A program made the translations under genes and the position numbers. 7,390 nucleotides of DNA from Desulfobulbaceae bacterium (GTDB lineage Bacteria; Desulfobacterota; Desulfobulbia; Desulfobulbales; UBA5123): assembly GCA_029865195.1 (NCBI GenBank), contig JAOUHH010000139.1, forward strand, positions 1-7,390, in the 5' to 3' direction. Within the stretch, counting starts at the first letter, position 1, and each line of letters begins with the position of its first letter. This document shows, one piece after another, positions 1 through 5,918 of this stretch. The notes under the pieces were generated by a model. It had not been told where the DNA came from, did not search any database, and worked only from the letters and a program-made list of their open reading frames with translations.

Positions 1-1
1 C

Positions 2-1555
2 AAAGCGGGCATCGTTGACGCCGAGACCAACCTCTTTACCTGCGAGGCGATCTTCTCCTGCCTGACCAACGTCGACTTCGACCCGGCCCGTTTCGAGCAG
101 ATGATCAAGAAGGCGGTTTCCCTTCGCGAGGCGATGAAGGCCAAGGTTGCCGCTGCCGGCGGTAAGACCGATTTTGCCAACCCTGCCGCCACCTTCACCC
201 CGGCCGGCTCCATGGCCGAACTGGTTGCCCAGGGCGAGAAGGTTTCCCTGGCGCCCAAGGCCGGCGCCAACGCCGACATCGAGTCGCTGAAGGCGATTCT
301 GATGTACGGCCTGCGCGGGGTTGCCGCCTACACCGACCACGCCAAGATCCTCGGCCAGGAAGACGACACCATCTATGCCTTCATCCACGAGGCGATGGCC
401 ACCCTGCTCCGCGACGACCTCTCCGTTGACGACTGCATCGGCGCGGCGATGAAATGCGGCGAGATCAACCTGCGGGCCATGGAGATCCTCGACGCCGGCA
501 ACACCGGCACCTACGGCCACCCGGTTCCCACCGAGGTACCGCTTGGCGCCAAGGCGGGCAAGGCCTTGCTCGTTTCCGGCCATGACCTCAAGGATCTGGA
601 AGCGATCCTCAAGCAGACCGAGGGCAAGGGGATCAACGTTTACACCCACGGCGAGATGCTGCCCTGCCACGGCTACCCGGAGCTGAAGAAATTCGGCCAT
701 TTCCACGGCCACTTCGGCACCGCCTGGCAGAACCAGCAGAAGGAGTTCGGTGAGTTCCCCGGCGCTATCGTCATGACCACCAACTGTATCCAGCAGCCCC
801 AAAGCTACCAGGACAACATCTTCACCACCGGTCTGGTCGGCTGGCCCGGCGTTGCCCACATCGGCGACAACAAGGACTTCACCCCGGCCATCAACAAGGC
901 CCTGGCCATGCCGGGCTTTGCCGCCGACACCGACAAGGGTTCGGTGATGGTCGGTTTCGCCCGCAACACGGTAATGAGTGTCGCCGGCAAGGTCATTGAG
1001 GCGGTCAAGAACAAGGACATCCGTCACTTCTTCCTGGTCGCCGGCTGCGACGGCGCCAAGCCGGGCCGCAACTACTACACCGAGTTCGTCGAGAAGGTCC
1101 CGGCCGACTGCATGGTGCTGACCCTGGCCTGCGGCAAGTTCCGCTTCTTCGACAAGAAGCTCGGCGACATCGGCGGCATTCCGCGCCTGCTGGACATCGG
1201 CCAGTGTAACGACGCTTACTCCGCCATCCAGATCGCGGTGGCCCTGGCCAACGCCTTCGAGTGCGGGGTCAACGACCTGCCGCTCTCCCTGGTCCTCTCC
1301 TGGTACGAGCAGAAGGCGGTGGCGATCCTCCTCACCCTGCTCCACTTGGGAATCAAGGACATCCGCCTCGGACCCTCCCTGCCCGCCTTCGTTACCCCCG
1401 GCGTGCTGGACGTCCTGGTCAAGACCTTTGAGATCAAGCCGGTATCCACCCCGGACGCCGACCTCAACACCATCCTCGGTGTCACCACCAGCGGCGGTTG
1501 TGGCGGCGGCTGCGCCTGCAGCGGCGGCGCTGACAAGAACCTTCGCATCAACTAA
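2..1555 (+). CDS. hcp: Hybrid cluster protein (hydroxylamine reductase family), 5'-truncated by window edge
   Basis: The reading frame is open from base 2, so the gene starts upstream and the first internal Met (base 101) is not the start. 517 residues are visible. About 50-55 N-terminal residues are missing, including the expected CX2C-type motif for the cubane cluster. All seven hybrid-cluster ligands of the family can be found (numbered from the Met at base 101): His161 (GHDLKDL), Glu185 (THGEMLP), Cys229 (TTNC), Cys316 (VAGCDG, the persulfide position), Cys344 (LACGKF), Cys369 (IGQC) and Glu403 (SWYEQKA). The spacing agrees with the Desulfovibrio protein (His244, Glu268, Cys312, Cys406, Cys434, Cys459, Glu494), allowing small indels. 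Family members reduce hydroxylamine in vitro and act as NO reductase or S-nitrosylase in E. coli, in the cytoplasm. An odd C-terminal tail rich in Gly and Cys (about residues 465-476) follows the normal family end. It is the first visible gene of a three-gene unit. Confidence 0.97.
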   Translation, partial: KAGIVDAETNLFTCEAIFSCLTNVDFDPARFEQMIKKAVSLREAMKAKVAAAGGKTDFANPAATFTPAGSMAELVAQGEKVSLAPKAGANADIESLKAILMYGLRGVAAYTDHAKILGQEDDTIYAFIHEAMATLLRDDLSVDDCIGAAMKCGEINLRAMEILDAGNTGTYGHPVPTEVPLGAKAGKALLVSGHDLKDLEAILKQTEGKGINVYTHGEMLPCHGYPELKKFGHFHGHFGTAWQNQQKEFGEFPGAIVMTTNCIQQPQSYQDNIFTTGLVGWPGVAHIGDNKDFTPAINKALAMPGFAADTDKGSVMVGFARNTVMSVAGKVIEAVKNKDIRHFFLVAGCDGAKPGRNYYTEFVEKVPADCMVLTLACGKFRFFDKKLGDIGGIPRLLDIGQCNDAYSAIQIAVALANAFECGVNDLPLSLVLSWYEQKAVAILLTLLHLGIKDIRLGPSLPAFVTPGVLDVLVKTFEIKPVSTPDADLNTILGVTTSGGCGGGCACSGGADKNLRIN

Positions 1556-1572
1556 GTAAAAAACCGTGCGGA

Positions 1573-1610
1573 GCGGCTTCAGCCTCGCTTACCATGCAGG
1601 CTGAAGCCGC
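1573..1610 (+). other. Intercistronic stem-loop between hcp and HD gene
   Basis: GCGGCTTCAGCCT (1573-1585) is the exact reverse complement of 1598-1610, giving a perfect 13-bp stem with a 12-base loop. No run of T follows on the plus strand, so it is a poor intrinsic terminator for hcp. It may cause partial attenuation or act as an mRNA processing or stabilising hairpin, so that hcp is expressed above the two downstream genes. On the minus strand a T run lies about eight bases past the stem, but no minus-strand gene leads into it. Confidence 0.6.
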
Positions 1611-1653
1611 CCCGGCGGACGCAACCCGAAAGCCTTACATAAGGAGAACCACC

Positions 1654-2385
1654 ATGCAATGCCCCGGCCAGGACAATCGCTACTGGGACGGCAGTGCCGT
1701 CTTCGAAGCCCCCTGCCCCGAGTGTGGTCATACGGTGGAATTCTTCAAGGATGATTCCACCCGACCCTGCGGGAACTGCGGCCAGCGGATGCTCAATCCG
1801 AAAACCGATTTCGGTTGCGCCGCTTACTGCCCCTATGCCAAACAGTGTCTCGGCGAACTGCCGCCGCAGTTGCTGAACCAGAAGCACGACCTGCTCAAGG
1901 AACAGGTGGCGGTGGAAACCAAGAATTATTTCGGCGACGACAGCCGGCGGATCAACCATGCGCTTACCGTCGCCCGCTATGCCGAGGAGATCGGTGAGCA
2001 GGAAAAGGCCAACGACGCGGTGCTGCTGATTGCCGCCTACCTGCACGACATCGGCATCAAGGAGGCGGAGCGCAAGCACCACTCGACCGCCGCCCGCTAC
2101 CAGCACGAGGAGGGCCCGCCCATCGCCAGGCACATCCTGGCAAAGCTCGCGGCCCCGCCGGGACTGATCGACGAGGTGTGCGACATCATCGGCCACCATC
2201 ATACGCCCCGGCCCGAAGAAACGGTCAACTTCAAGTGTCTCTACGACGCGGACCTGATCGTCAACCTGGAAGAACAGCAGCAGCTCTCGCCATCCTCGCC
2301 CGAGCATCTGGACAAGGTGATCGAGAAATCCTTTCTCACCGCGGGCGGCCAAGCGCTGGCGCGCAAGGTGCTGCTGAACCAATAA
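1654..2385 (+). CDS. Zinc-ribbon HD-domain phosphohydrolase-like protein
   Basis: 243 residues from the ATG at 1654, chosen because AAGGAG sits about seven bases upstream. A further in-frame ATG at 1594 lies inside the stem-loop and lacks a ribosome site. Residues 21-42 form a zinc-ribbon pattern (CPEC...CGNC), followed by three more cysteines (55, 59, 65) in an AAYCPYAKQC stretch. Residues about 98-205 form an HD domain: His102 in RINHAL, the His131-Asp132 pair in AYLHDIG, a His cluster at 181-183, and Asp198/Asp200 in the CLYDADLI motif. HD proteins are metal-dependent phosphohydrolases, often acting on nucleotides or cyclic dinucleotides, but the sequence does not reveal the substrate. The position between hcp and a ferredoxin-like gene suggests an accessory role in the same stress response, for instance sensing via the Cys-rich N-terminus, which is inference. 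No signal peptide or membrane segment, so probably cytoplasmic. Confidence 0.9.
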   Translation: MQCPGQDNRYWDGSAVFEAPCPECGHTVEFFKDDSTRPCGNCGQRMLNPKTDFGCAAYCPYAKQCLGELPPQLLNQKHDLLKEQVAVETKNYFGDDSRRINHALTVARYAEEIGEQEKANDAVLLIAAYLHDIGIKEAERKHHSTAARYQHEEGPPIARHILAKLAAPPGLIDEVCDIIGHHHTPRPEETVNFKCLYDADLIVNLEEQQQLSPSSPEHLDKVIEKSFLTAGGQALARKVLLNQ

Positions 2386-2438
2386 AAAGACAGACCCGGA
2401 ACGAATCATTCGTCCCGCTGAACATGGAGAATACGGCT

Positions 2439-3206
2439 ATGACAAAAGTAATGCGCAAAATCATCGAGATCGACGAAGTGTTATGCACCGGATGCGGCGA
2501 ATGCGTCCCCAACTGCGCCGAGGGCGCGCTGGTCATCGAAAACGGCAAGGCCAAGATGATCGCCGAAAAGTACTGCGACGGCCTGGGCGCCTGCCTGGGC
2601 CACTGTCCCACCGGCGCGCTGCAGATCATCGAACGCGAGGCGGACGACTTTGACGAGGAGGCGGTGGAGGCATTGCTCGCCAGCCAGAAGAAGCCGAAGA
2701 TAGAGGTGGTCGAACCGACCCTTGGCTGCGGCTGCGCCGGCAGCCACATGGAAACCTTTGCCCGCCCCACCCCCTGCCAGACCGCCAACAAGCCGGTGGG
2801 CGGCCTGCCCGCGGCACAGGACTCGGCCTTGAGCCACTGGCCGATCCAGATCCGGCTGGTGCCGCCGTCGGCGCCGTTTTTGAAGAACGCCGACCTGTTG
2901 GTTGCGGCCGACTGCACCGCCGCCTCCTACGCCGGTTTCCATCAGGAACTGCTGGCCGGCAAGGTGATGATGATGGGCTGCCCCAAGTTCGACGACGCCG
3001 AAAGCTACGTGCAGAAGTTCGTCGAGGTCCTGAAGACCGCCGACCTCAACAGCCTGACCATCGCCATCATGGAGGTGCCCTGCTGCGGCTCCATGCGCGG
3101 GATCATCAAGGAGGCGATGCGGCGGAGCGGCATCACCCCCAAGAGCGAAGAGGTGGTGATCTCCACCCGCGGCGAGATCGTCAAACGCGGCCCGCTCGGG
3201 TTGTAA
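2439..3206 (+). CDS. 4Fe-4S ferredoxin-domain protein, putative electron donor to Hcp
   Basis: 255 residues from the ATG at 2439, which has GGAGA about eight bases upstream. The ATG at 2424 in the same frame has no such site. The gene begins 53 bases after the HD gene. Residues 10-62 form a bacterial-ferredoxin domain. The first motif is canonical (Cys16, 19, 22, 26). The second reads CDGLGACLGHCP with Cys46, 52 and 56, and Leu49 replaces the expected second ligand. Further cysteines occur at 97 and 99 (LGCGCAG), 113, 159, 181 (GCPKFDD) and the pair 215-216 (EVPCCGSM), within a C-terminal region of about 150 residues that I recognise only as a common partner of such ferredoxin domains. No flavin-binding motif is visible. 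With no hcr-like reductase in view, this cytoplasmic Fe-S protein is the natural candidate to pass electrons to Hcp (inference). Its last eleven codons are nearly duplicated at the end of the gene at 4672-5238. Confidence 0.9.
   Translation: MTKVMRKIIEIDEVLCTGCGECVPNCAEGALVIENGKAKMIAEKYCDGLGACLGHCPTGALQIIEREADDFDEEAVEALLASQKKPKIEVVEPTLGCGCAGSHMETFARPTPCQTANKPVGGLPAAQDSALSHWPIQIRLVPPSAPFLKNADLLVAADCTAASYAGFHQELLAGKVMMMGCPKFDDAESYVQKFVEVLKTADLNSLTIAIMEVPCCGSMRGIIKEAMRRSGITPKSEEVVISTRGEIVKRGPLGL
3172..3206 (+). repeat. Direct repeat copy 1 (3' end of ferredoxin gene)
   Basis: A 35-base segment ending at the stop codon, encoding EIVKRGPLGL. It is identical to 5204-5238 over the first 22 bases and at 10 of the last 13 (32/35 overall), in the same reading frame and ending at the same TAA. 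Similarity stops abruptly after the stop codon. Confidence 0.9.
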
Positions 3207-3235
3207 AACCAGCGGATTCGACAAACAAAGGACAA

Positions 3236-3280
3236 ACAACAAGCCCGGCTTTTCTTCTTTCGAGAAGCCGGGCTTGTTGT
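3236..3280 (+). terminator. Strong stem-loop terminator between convergent genes, probably bidirectional
   Basis: The arm starting ACAACAAGCCCGGCT (3236-3250) pairs with the arm ending at 3280. The stem is 16 perfect base pairs, then one G-U and two more pairs, with a seven-base loop (3255-3261). It lies 29 bases after the ferredoxin stop and 32 bases beyond the stop of the convergent gene at 3313-3921. The plus-strand side has only a modest T content (TTGTTGT) at the end of the stem. Read from the minus strand, the stem is followed by a T-rich stretch (TTTGTCCTTTGTTTG), so it should serve both genes. Confidence 0.85.
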
Positions 3281-3312
3281 CGTCGCCTGGGGGCAAGCTC
3301 ACCCCCTCGGCA

Positions 3313-3921
3313 TTAATGAGCGGCGTGTCCTGCGGCACCCTGATGCCCACCGCAACTTTGCACCATTCCATGCAACCCCTCGACATAGTGAGCAAAGGCA
3401 ACATAAGCCGCCACGTATTCCCGACCGGCGTCCACGGAATCGCCAGCATGCTGCCGGGCTTCATGGGCATGCTGGAAACGCTGCTGTATCCCTTTGGCCA
3501 CGGCATTGGTCAATGCCTTGACCAAGCCATCAATATTGCCATCGACCAGGGCCTTGTCCGCCATGACCACCGCCCGATCAATTTTCTCACCGGACTTGAG
3601 CCCGGTGTAAGGCGCCCCCTCCCCGGCCCGATGGACACGGACCAACGTTTCAAAGAAATATTTGTCGGCAAGCTCCCTCGCTTCTCCGCCACTGGCCCGC
3701 ACGGACAGGGCTTGCCGGAAGGCGGTTTTGATTTCCTCTTCACCTGTGGGGTTGACCCATTTCAACAGCGGCGTCACATCTCCCTGCTCAAGAGCAGCCT
3801 GCGCCTCGATTACCACCGGCCCAACCATGGTGTCACAGTGGGCCGAAACCCTAGCCGGGCCGACGAAGGAAACAAGTGCCATAAAGAAAAAAACTGCCAA
3901 GACCCCCTTAACTCTTTTCAT
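3313..3921 (-). CDS. Exported DUF6448-like protein
   Basis: 202 residues from the ATG at 3921 (complement), chosen because AAGGAG (complement of 3931-3936) lies nine bases upstream and the protein then starts with a clean signal peptide. Upstream in-frame codons lack one. The signal has MKRVKG, a hydrophobic core (residues 7-21) and a cleavage site after VSA (residue 27), leaving a mature protein starting HCDTMVGPVV. The body is mainly helical and carries the motifs YFFETLVRVHRAGEGAPYTG and AGREYVAAYVAFAHYVEGLH, which I recognise from DUF6448, a family without established function. The C-terminus is His-rich (CGGHQGAAGHAAH). Histidines at the mature N-terminus, in the core motifs and at the tail make metal or haem binding conceivable, but this is inference. 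Location should be periplasmic. The gene is divergent from an ECF sigma operon, which could control it, and convergent with the ferredoxin gene. Confidence 0.88.
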   Translation of the reverse strand: MKRVKGVLAVFFFMALVSFVGPARVSAHCDTMVGPVVIEAQAALEQGDVTPLLKWVNPTGEEEIKTAFRQALSVRASGGEARELADKYFFETLVRVHRAGEGAPYTGLKSGEKIDRAVVMADKALVDGNIDGLVKALTNAVAKGIQQRFQHAHEARQHAGDSVDAGREYVAAYVAFAHYVEGLHGMVQSCGGHQGAAGHAAH

Positions 3922-4042
3922 GATTTCAATCTCCTTGCGCTGAATTGTGTTCACTATCCCAAAAACTTCCATTCTCCGACCGGAGCTCGCCAGACGCGGA
4001 CATCGCGTGATGACTGCGGATACATTCGTGCCGGGGAGCGGA

Positions 4043-4085
4043 TTTGTGACACTTTTTTTATTCAATCATCTGACGCTGTCACAAA
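4043..4085. promoter_or_regulatory. Inverted repeat TTTGTGACA...TGTCACAAA in the divergent intergenic region
   Basis: TTTGTGACA (4043-4051) is perfectly repeated in inverse orientation as TGTCACAAA (4077-4085), separated by 25 bases. It lies in the 190-base gap between the divergent DUF6448-like gene and the sigma factor gene. The half-sites resemble CRP/FNR-superfamily half-sites (TGTGA), but the spacing is far too wide for one dimer. It may bind two dimers or a looped protein, or form an RNA structure. Confidence 0.4.
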
Positions 4086-4098
4086 ACAGCCTGTTTTG
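4082..4098. promoter_or_regulatory. Perfect 17-base palindrome just upstream of the sigma gene
   Basis: CAAAACAG (4082-4089), one central base, then CTGTTTTG (4091-4098). It overlaps the right half of the wider inverted repeat by four bases and ends 13 bases before the first possible ATG of the sigma gene. A TTGACG hexamer overlaps its right edge (4096-4101). This is a good operator candidate for an unidentified dimeric regulator. No consensus I can name with confidence matches it. Confidence 0.45.
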
Positions 4099-4111
4099 AC
4101 GTATTTAGGGT

Positions 4112-4672
4112 ATGGAAGGAAATAACAAAGCATACACCGCTATGGATGCAACGGAGTTGATGATGCTCTATCAGGGCGGAGATATTGATGCATTCACCTG
4201 CCTCTATGGCAGATACAAGGGCAAGGTCTATGGGTATCTGCGCAAAAGGCTACACAGATCGGCAGATGCCGATGAAATCTTTCAGGAGGTTTTTTTGCGG
4301 TTGCACCACTCCCGCTACCGATACAAACGAGAGTTTCCGTTTGAGCCGTGGCTCTTCACCGTCCTGCGCAACACCCTTGTCGATCATTACCGAAAATCAC
4401 AAAAGGAGTTTGCCAACGTCTCACTGGAGGATCTCGATGTGCCGCCGGCAGCGCTCCACAGCAACGACCGGCACTCCCCGGACCCGCTTGTCGCCGTTGA
4501 CACCAAACTTCCTTTTCAACAACGCCGGGCCATAGAACTGCGCTTTGGAAAAGATTTTTCCTTCGCAGATATTGCCGCCGCACTCGACACCACTCCTGCC
4601 AATGCGCGCCAACTCGTGAGCAGAGCGATAAAAAAACTAAGGCAATGTATCAGGAAGAACGAGGACCGCTGA
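4112..4672 (+). CDS. ECF-type RNA polymerase sigma factor
   Basis: 186 residues from the ATG at 4112, the first possible start because an in-frame TAG lies at 4106. The ATG at 4142 (residue 11) is an equally plausible start, giving an N-terminus MDATELMMLYQGGD more typical of the family. Neither has a good ribosome site. Region 2 spans about residues 20-95: GDIDAFTCLYGRYKGKVYGY, the DADEIFQEVFLRLH core-binding segment, and FEPWLFTVLRNTLVDHYRK for -10 recognition. After a variable linker rich in Pro and Asp, region 4 (about 133-180) shows the helix-turn-helix for -35 recognition, with IELRFGKDFSFADIAAALDT and ANARQLVSRAIKKLR. Lacking regions 1.1 and 3, it is a Group 4 (ECF) sigma factor. Its TGA overlaps the ATG of the next gene (TGATG), indicating translational coupling with a membrane partner. 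Such pairs usually transmit an envelope signal. Targets may include its own operon and the divergent exported protein (inference). Confidence 0.93.
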   Translation: MEGNNKAYTAMDATELMMLYQGGDIDAFTCLYGRYKGKVYGYLRKRLHRSADADEIFQEVFLRLHHSRYRYKREFPFEPWLFTVLRNTLVDHYRKSQKEFANVSLEDLDVPPAALHSNDRHSPDPLVAVDTKLPFQQRRAIELRFGKDFSFADIAAALDTTPANARQLVSRAIKKLRQCIRKNEDR

Positions 4673-5238
4673 TGACCGACCAGAAAGGAAAACATGAGGC
4701 CTGGGAATACGAATTTCTTGAATTTGACAATACCAAACCGGTCTCGCCGCCATTACGCTTGAACGAGGACGTTCTTGCAGTTGTACGGCGCGACTTGCGC
4801 CCAGCCATCTGGAAAATCTTTGCGAAACTGTCAGTAACCCAGGCAATATGCGCCACCATTACCCTTTTCTTCTGCCCACAATTTACTATCGGATTCGCCG
4901 CCCATGACCATCTCGCCAGCTTGATCCCCCATTCGGACGGCCCCGGTTTCATGGTGGTCTGCGGAATACTTTTTCTGGGTAGCGGCGCTCTCATTGCGCC
5001 GCTGTTCTTGACTCAAGCCGAAGCGAGGGCCATGGATTATTCTGCCGCGCTTCTCTATTTTCCGATAGCGGCGCTATTGGCGGTCATCTCCTTCTATGCC
5101 ATGGGCAGTGATATCAACTTACCCAATGCGCTCCCCTGGTTCGCAGGCGGGACCCTGGGCAGCTTGACATGCTTTATCTTTACCACCCGGCTCCGCGTTG
5201 GTTGCGAGATCGTCAAACGCGGCCCACTCAGGCTGTAA
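4672..5238 (+). CDS. Four-helix membrane protein, putative anti-sigma factor
   Basis: 188 residues from the ATG at 4672, which overlaps the sigma gene stop by one base and has GAGGA six bases upstream. About 50 hydrophilic, mostly cytoplasmic residues (MTDQKGKHEAWEYEF..., then PPLRLNEDVLAVVRRDLRPA) come first. Four hydrophobic segments follow, at about 52-77, 92-114, 123-145 and 153-172. The layout of a soluble N-terminal stretch plus membrane helices, coupled to an ECF sigma gene, fits an anti-sigma factor that holds the sigma factor at the membrane. I see no zinc-binding HX3CX2C (ZAS) motif, so it would be a non-ZAS type, perhaps akin to NrsF/DUF1109-like proteins, but that similarity is not certain. 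The C-terminus CEIVKRGPLRL is encoded by a near-copy of the ferredoxin gene end and may be an acquired tail. Function rests mainly on context. Confidence 0.72.
   Translation: MTDQKGKHEAWEYEFLEFDNTKPVSPPLRLNEDVLAVVRRDLRPAIWKIFAKLSVTQAICATITLFFCPQFTIGFAAHDHLASLIPHSDGPGFMVVCGILFLGSGALIAPLFLTQAEARAMDYSAALLYFPIAALLAVISFYAMGSDINLPNALPWFAGGTLGSLTCFIFTTRLRVGCEIVKRGPLRL
5204..5238 (+). repeat. Direct repeat copy 2 (3' end of putative anti-sigma gene)
   Basis: A 35-base segment ending at TAA, 32/35 identical to 3172-3206 at an offset of 2032 bases and in the same frame (EIVKRGPLRL). The three differences are at 5226, 5230 and 5233. Two are silent or wobble-like and one changes Gly to Arg. Confidence 0.9.
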
Positions 5239-5265
5239 CCCCATCCCACTCGTTCTGCAGAATAA

Positions 5266-5301
5266 AACGCCCGACTTTCCGAGTCAGGAAGGTCGGGCGT
5301 T
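5266..5301. terminator. Strong stem-loop after the sigma/anti-sigma operon
   Basis: AACGCCCGACTTTCC (5266-5280) pairs with 5287-5301 over 15 bp including one G-U, with a six-base loop GAGTCA. It starts 28 bases after the putative anti-sigma stop. On the plus strand no T run follows, so it would be an atypical terminator there. Read from the minus strand it is followed by TTTTATT, as in an intrinsic terminator, though no minus-strand gene now leads into it. Its right edge coincides with the start of the aminotransferase remnant. Confidence 0.65.
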
Positions 5302-5743
5302 ACCCGGAAAATTCGTCAAGCGGGTACAAAGGTTCAAATTCAACAGCAGCATCGCCTCTTCAAAGCTAAACCAGATGATCATGGATGATTTTTTAACCAA
5401 CGGCACCTTCGACCGCCATCTGCGGCGGATGCGGGGGATCATGCGCAACCGGGTCGTGGACATGGCGAGGATGATCACCAACTCATTCCCTCCAGGCACC
5501 AAGATTTCCTCGCCGCAGGGCGGCTATGTGCTATGGGTGCAGATGGGCGAGGGGGTTGATGGTTTCGAACTGTCCCGCAGGGCGAAAGAGGCAGGTGTTT
5601 CGATCCTCCCCGGTGAGATATGCAGCAGCACCGGCGCATACAAGAACTGTATCCGGCTCAGTTGCTGGCATCCGTGGAGCGTGGAGCTAGAAGAGGGCAT
5701 CACGAAACTGGCCAACATCGTAGCGGAGCTACAAGACGGTTAA
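5300..5743 (+). pseudogene. 5'-deleted MocR-type (GntR/class I aminotransferase) gene remnant
   Basis: About 147 codons read in frame from the stem-loop edge to TAA at 5743 and match the C-terminal third of MocR/PdxR-like proteins (a GntR helix-turn-helix fused to a PLP aminotransferase fold). Landmarks are LPGKFVKRVQRFKF, FDRHLRRMRGIMRNRV, ISSPQGGYVLWVQM, GVSILPGEICSSTGAYKNCI and RLSCWHPWS. The Arg of CIRLSC corresponds to the substrate-carboxylate arginine of the fold. The N-terminal DNA-binding domain, the PLP-binding lysine (which should lie a short distance upstream of LPGKF) and the large domain are all absent. No ribosome site or convincing start exists. The open frame extends leftwards to 5198 only by running through the stem-loop and the putative anti-sigma gene end out of frame. 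It is therefore a non-functional remnant of a longer gene cut by a deletion or insertion at about 5300. Confidence 0.85.
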
Positions 5744-5858
5744 CCGGCAGCGGGTATCCGGGCGCTTCGACGGGCAGGAAAACAAGCAAACTAATTTGCA
5801 ATTGACAGGAATTAACCCCAGCAGTAGGCTCCAACGGTGAGTTAGCATGAGCTTTCAG

Positions 5859-5886
5859 TTAGAATGAAACTGATGCGCAGTATAAT
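5859..5886 (+). promoter_or_regulatory. Probable sigma-70-type promoter for the winged-helix/nuclease cassette
   Basis: A perfect TATAAT (5881-5886) lies 33 bases before the GTG at 5919, with a weak -35 (TTAGAA, 5859-5864, spacer 16). A second possible promoter upstream has a perfect TTGACA (5802-5807) with a poor -10 (TAGGCT, 5825-5830, spacer 17). The surrounding 5744-5918 gap holds no gene, only AT-rich sequence and a small GCAAA/TTTGC hairpin at about 5786-5799. Confidence 0.5.
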
Positions 5887-5918
5887 AATAAAGTTGGGCG
5901 TCTACAAAGGAGATCAAC

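Noticed and set aside
1579..2409. A 276-codon minus-strand open frame opposite the HD gene
   Set aside because: It mirrors the HD gene frame in GC-rich DNA, its translation shows no recognisable family, and it has no convincing ribosome site.
2481..3506. A long open frame (341 codons) on the minus strand opposite the ferredoxin-like gene
   Set aside because: It is the antisense shadow of a GC-rich gene. The translation is low-complexity (Gly, His, Arg-rich), shows no domain, and crosses the terminator hairpin.
3274..4125. A 283-codon plus-strand open frame opposite the DUF6448-like gene
   Set aside because: The minus strand encodes a clear signal peptide and family motifs with a good ribosome site. 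The plus-strand reading starts within the terminator area and shows no domain.
5198..5299. An intact protein-coding start for the aminotransferase-like frame at 5198
   Set aside because: The codons before about 5300 read through the putative anti-sigma gene end and the stem-loop and show no similarity to the MocR family. They are fortuitous open frame.
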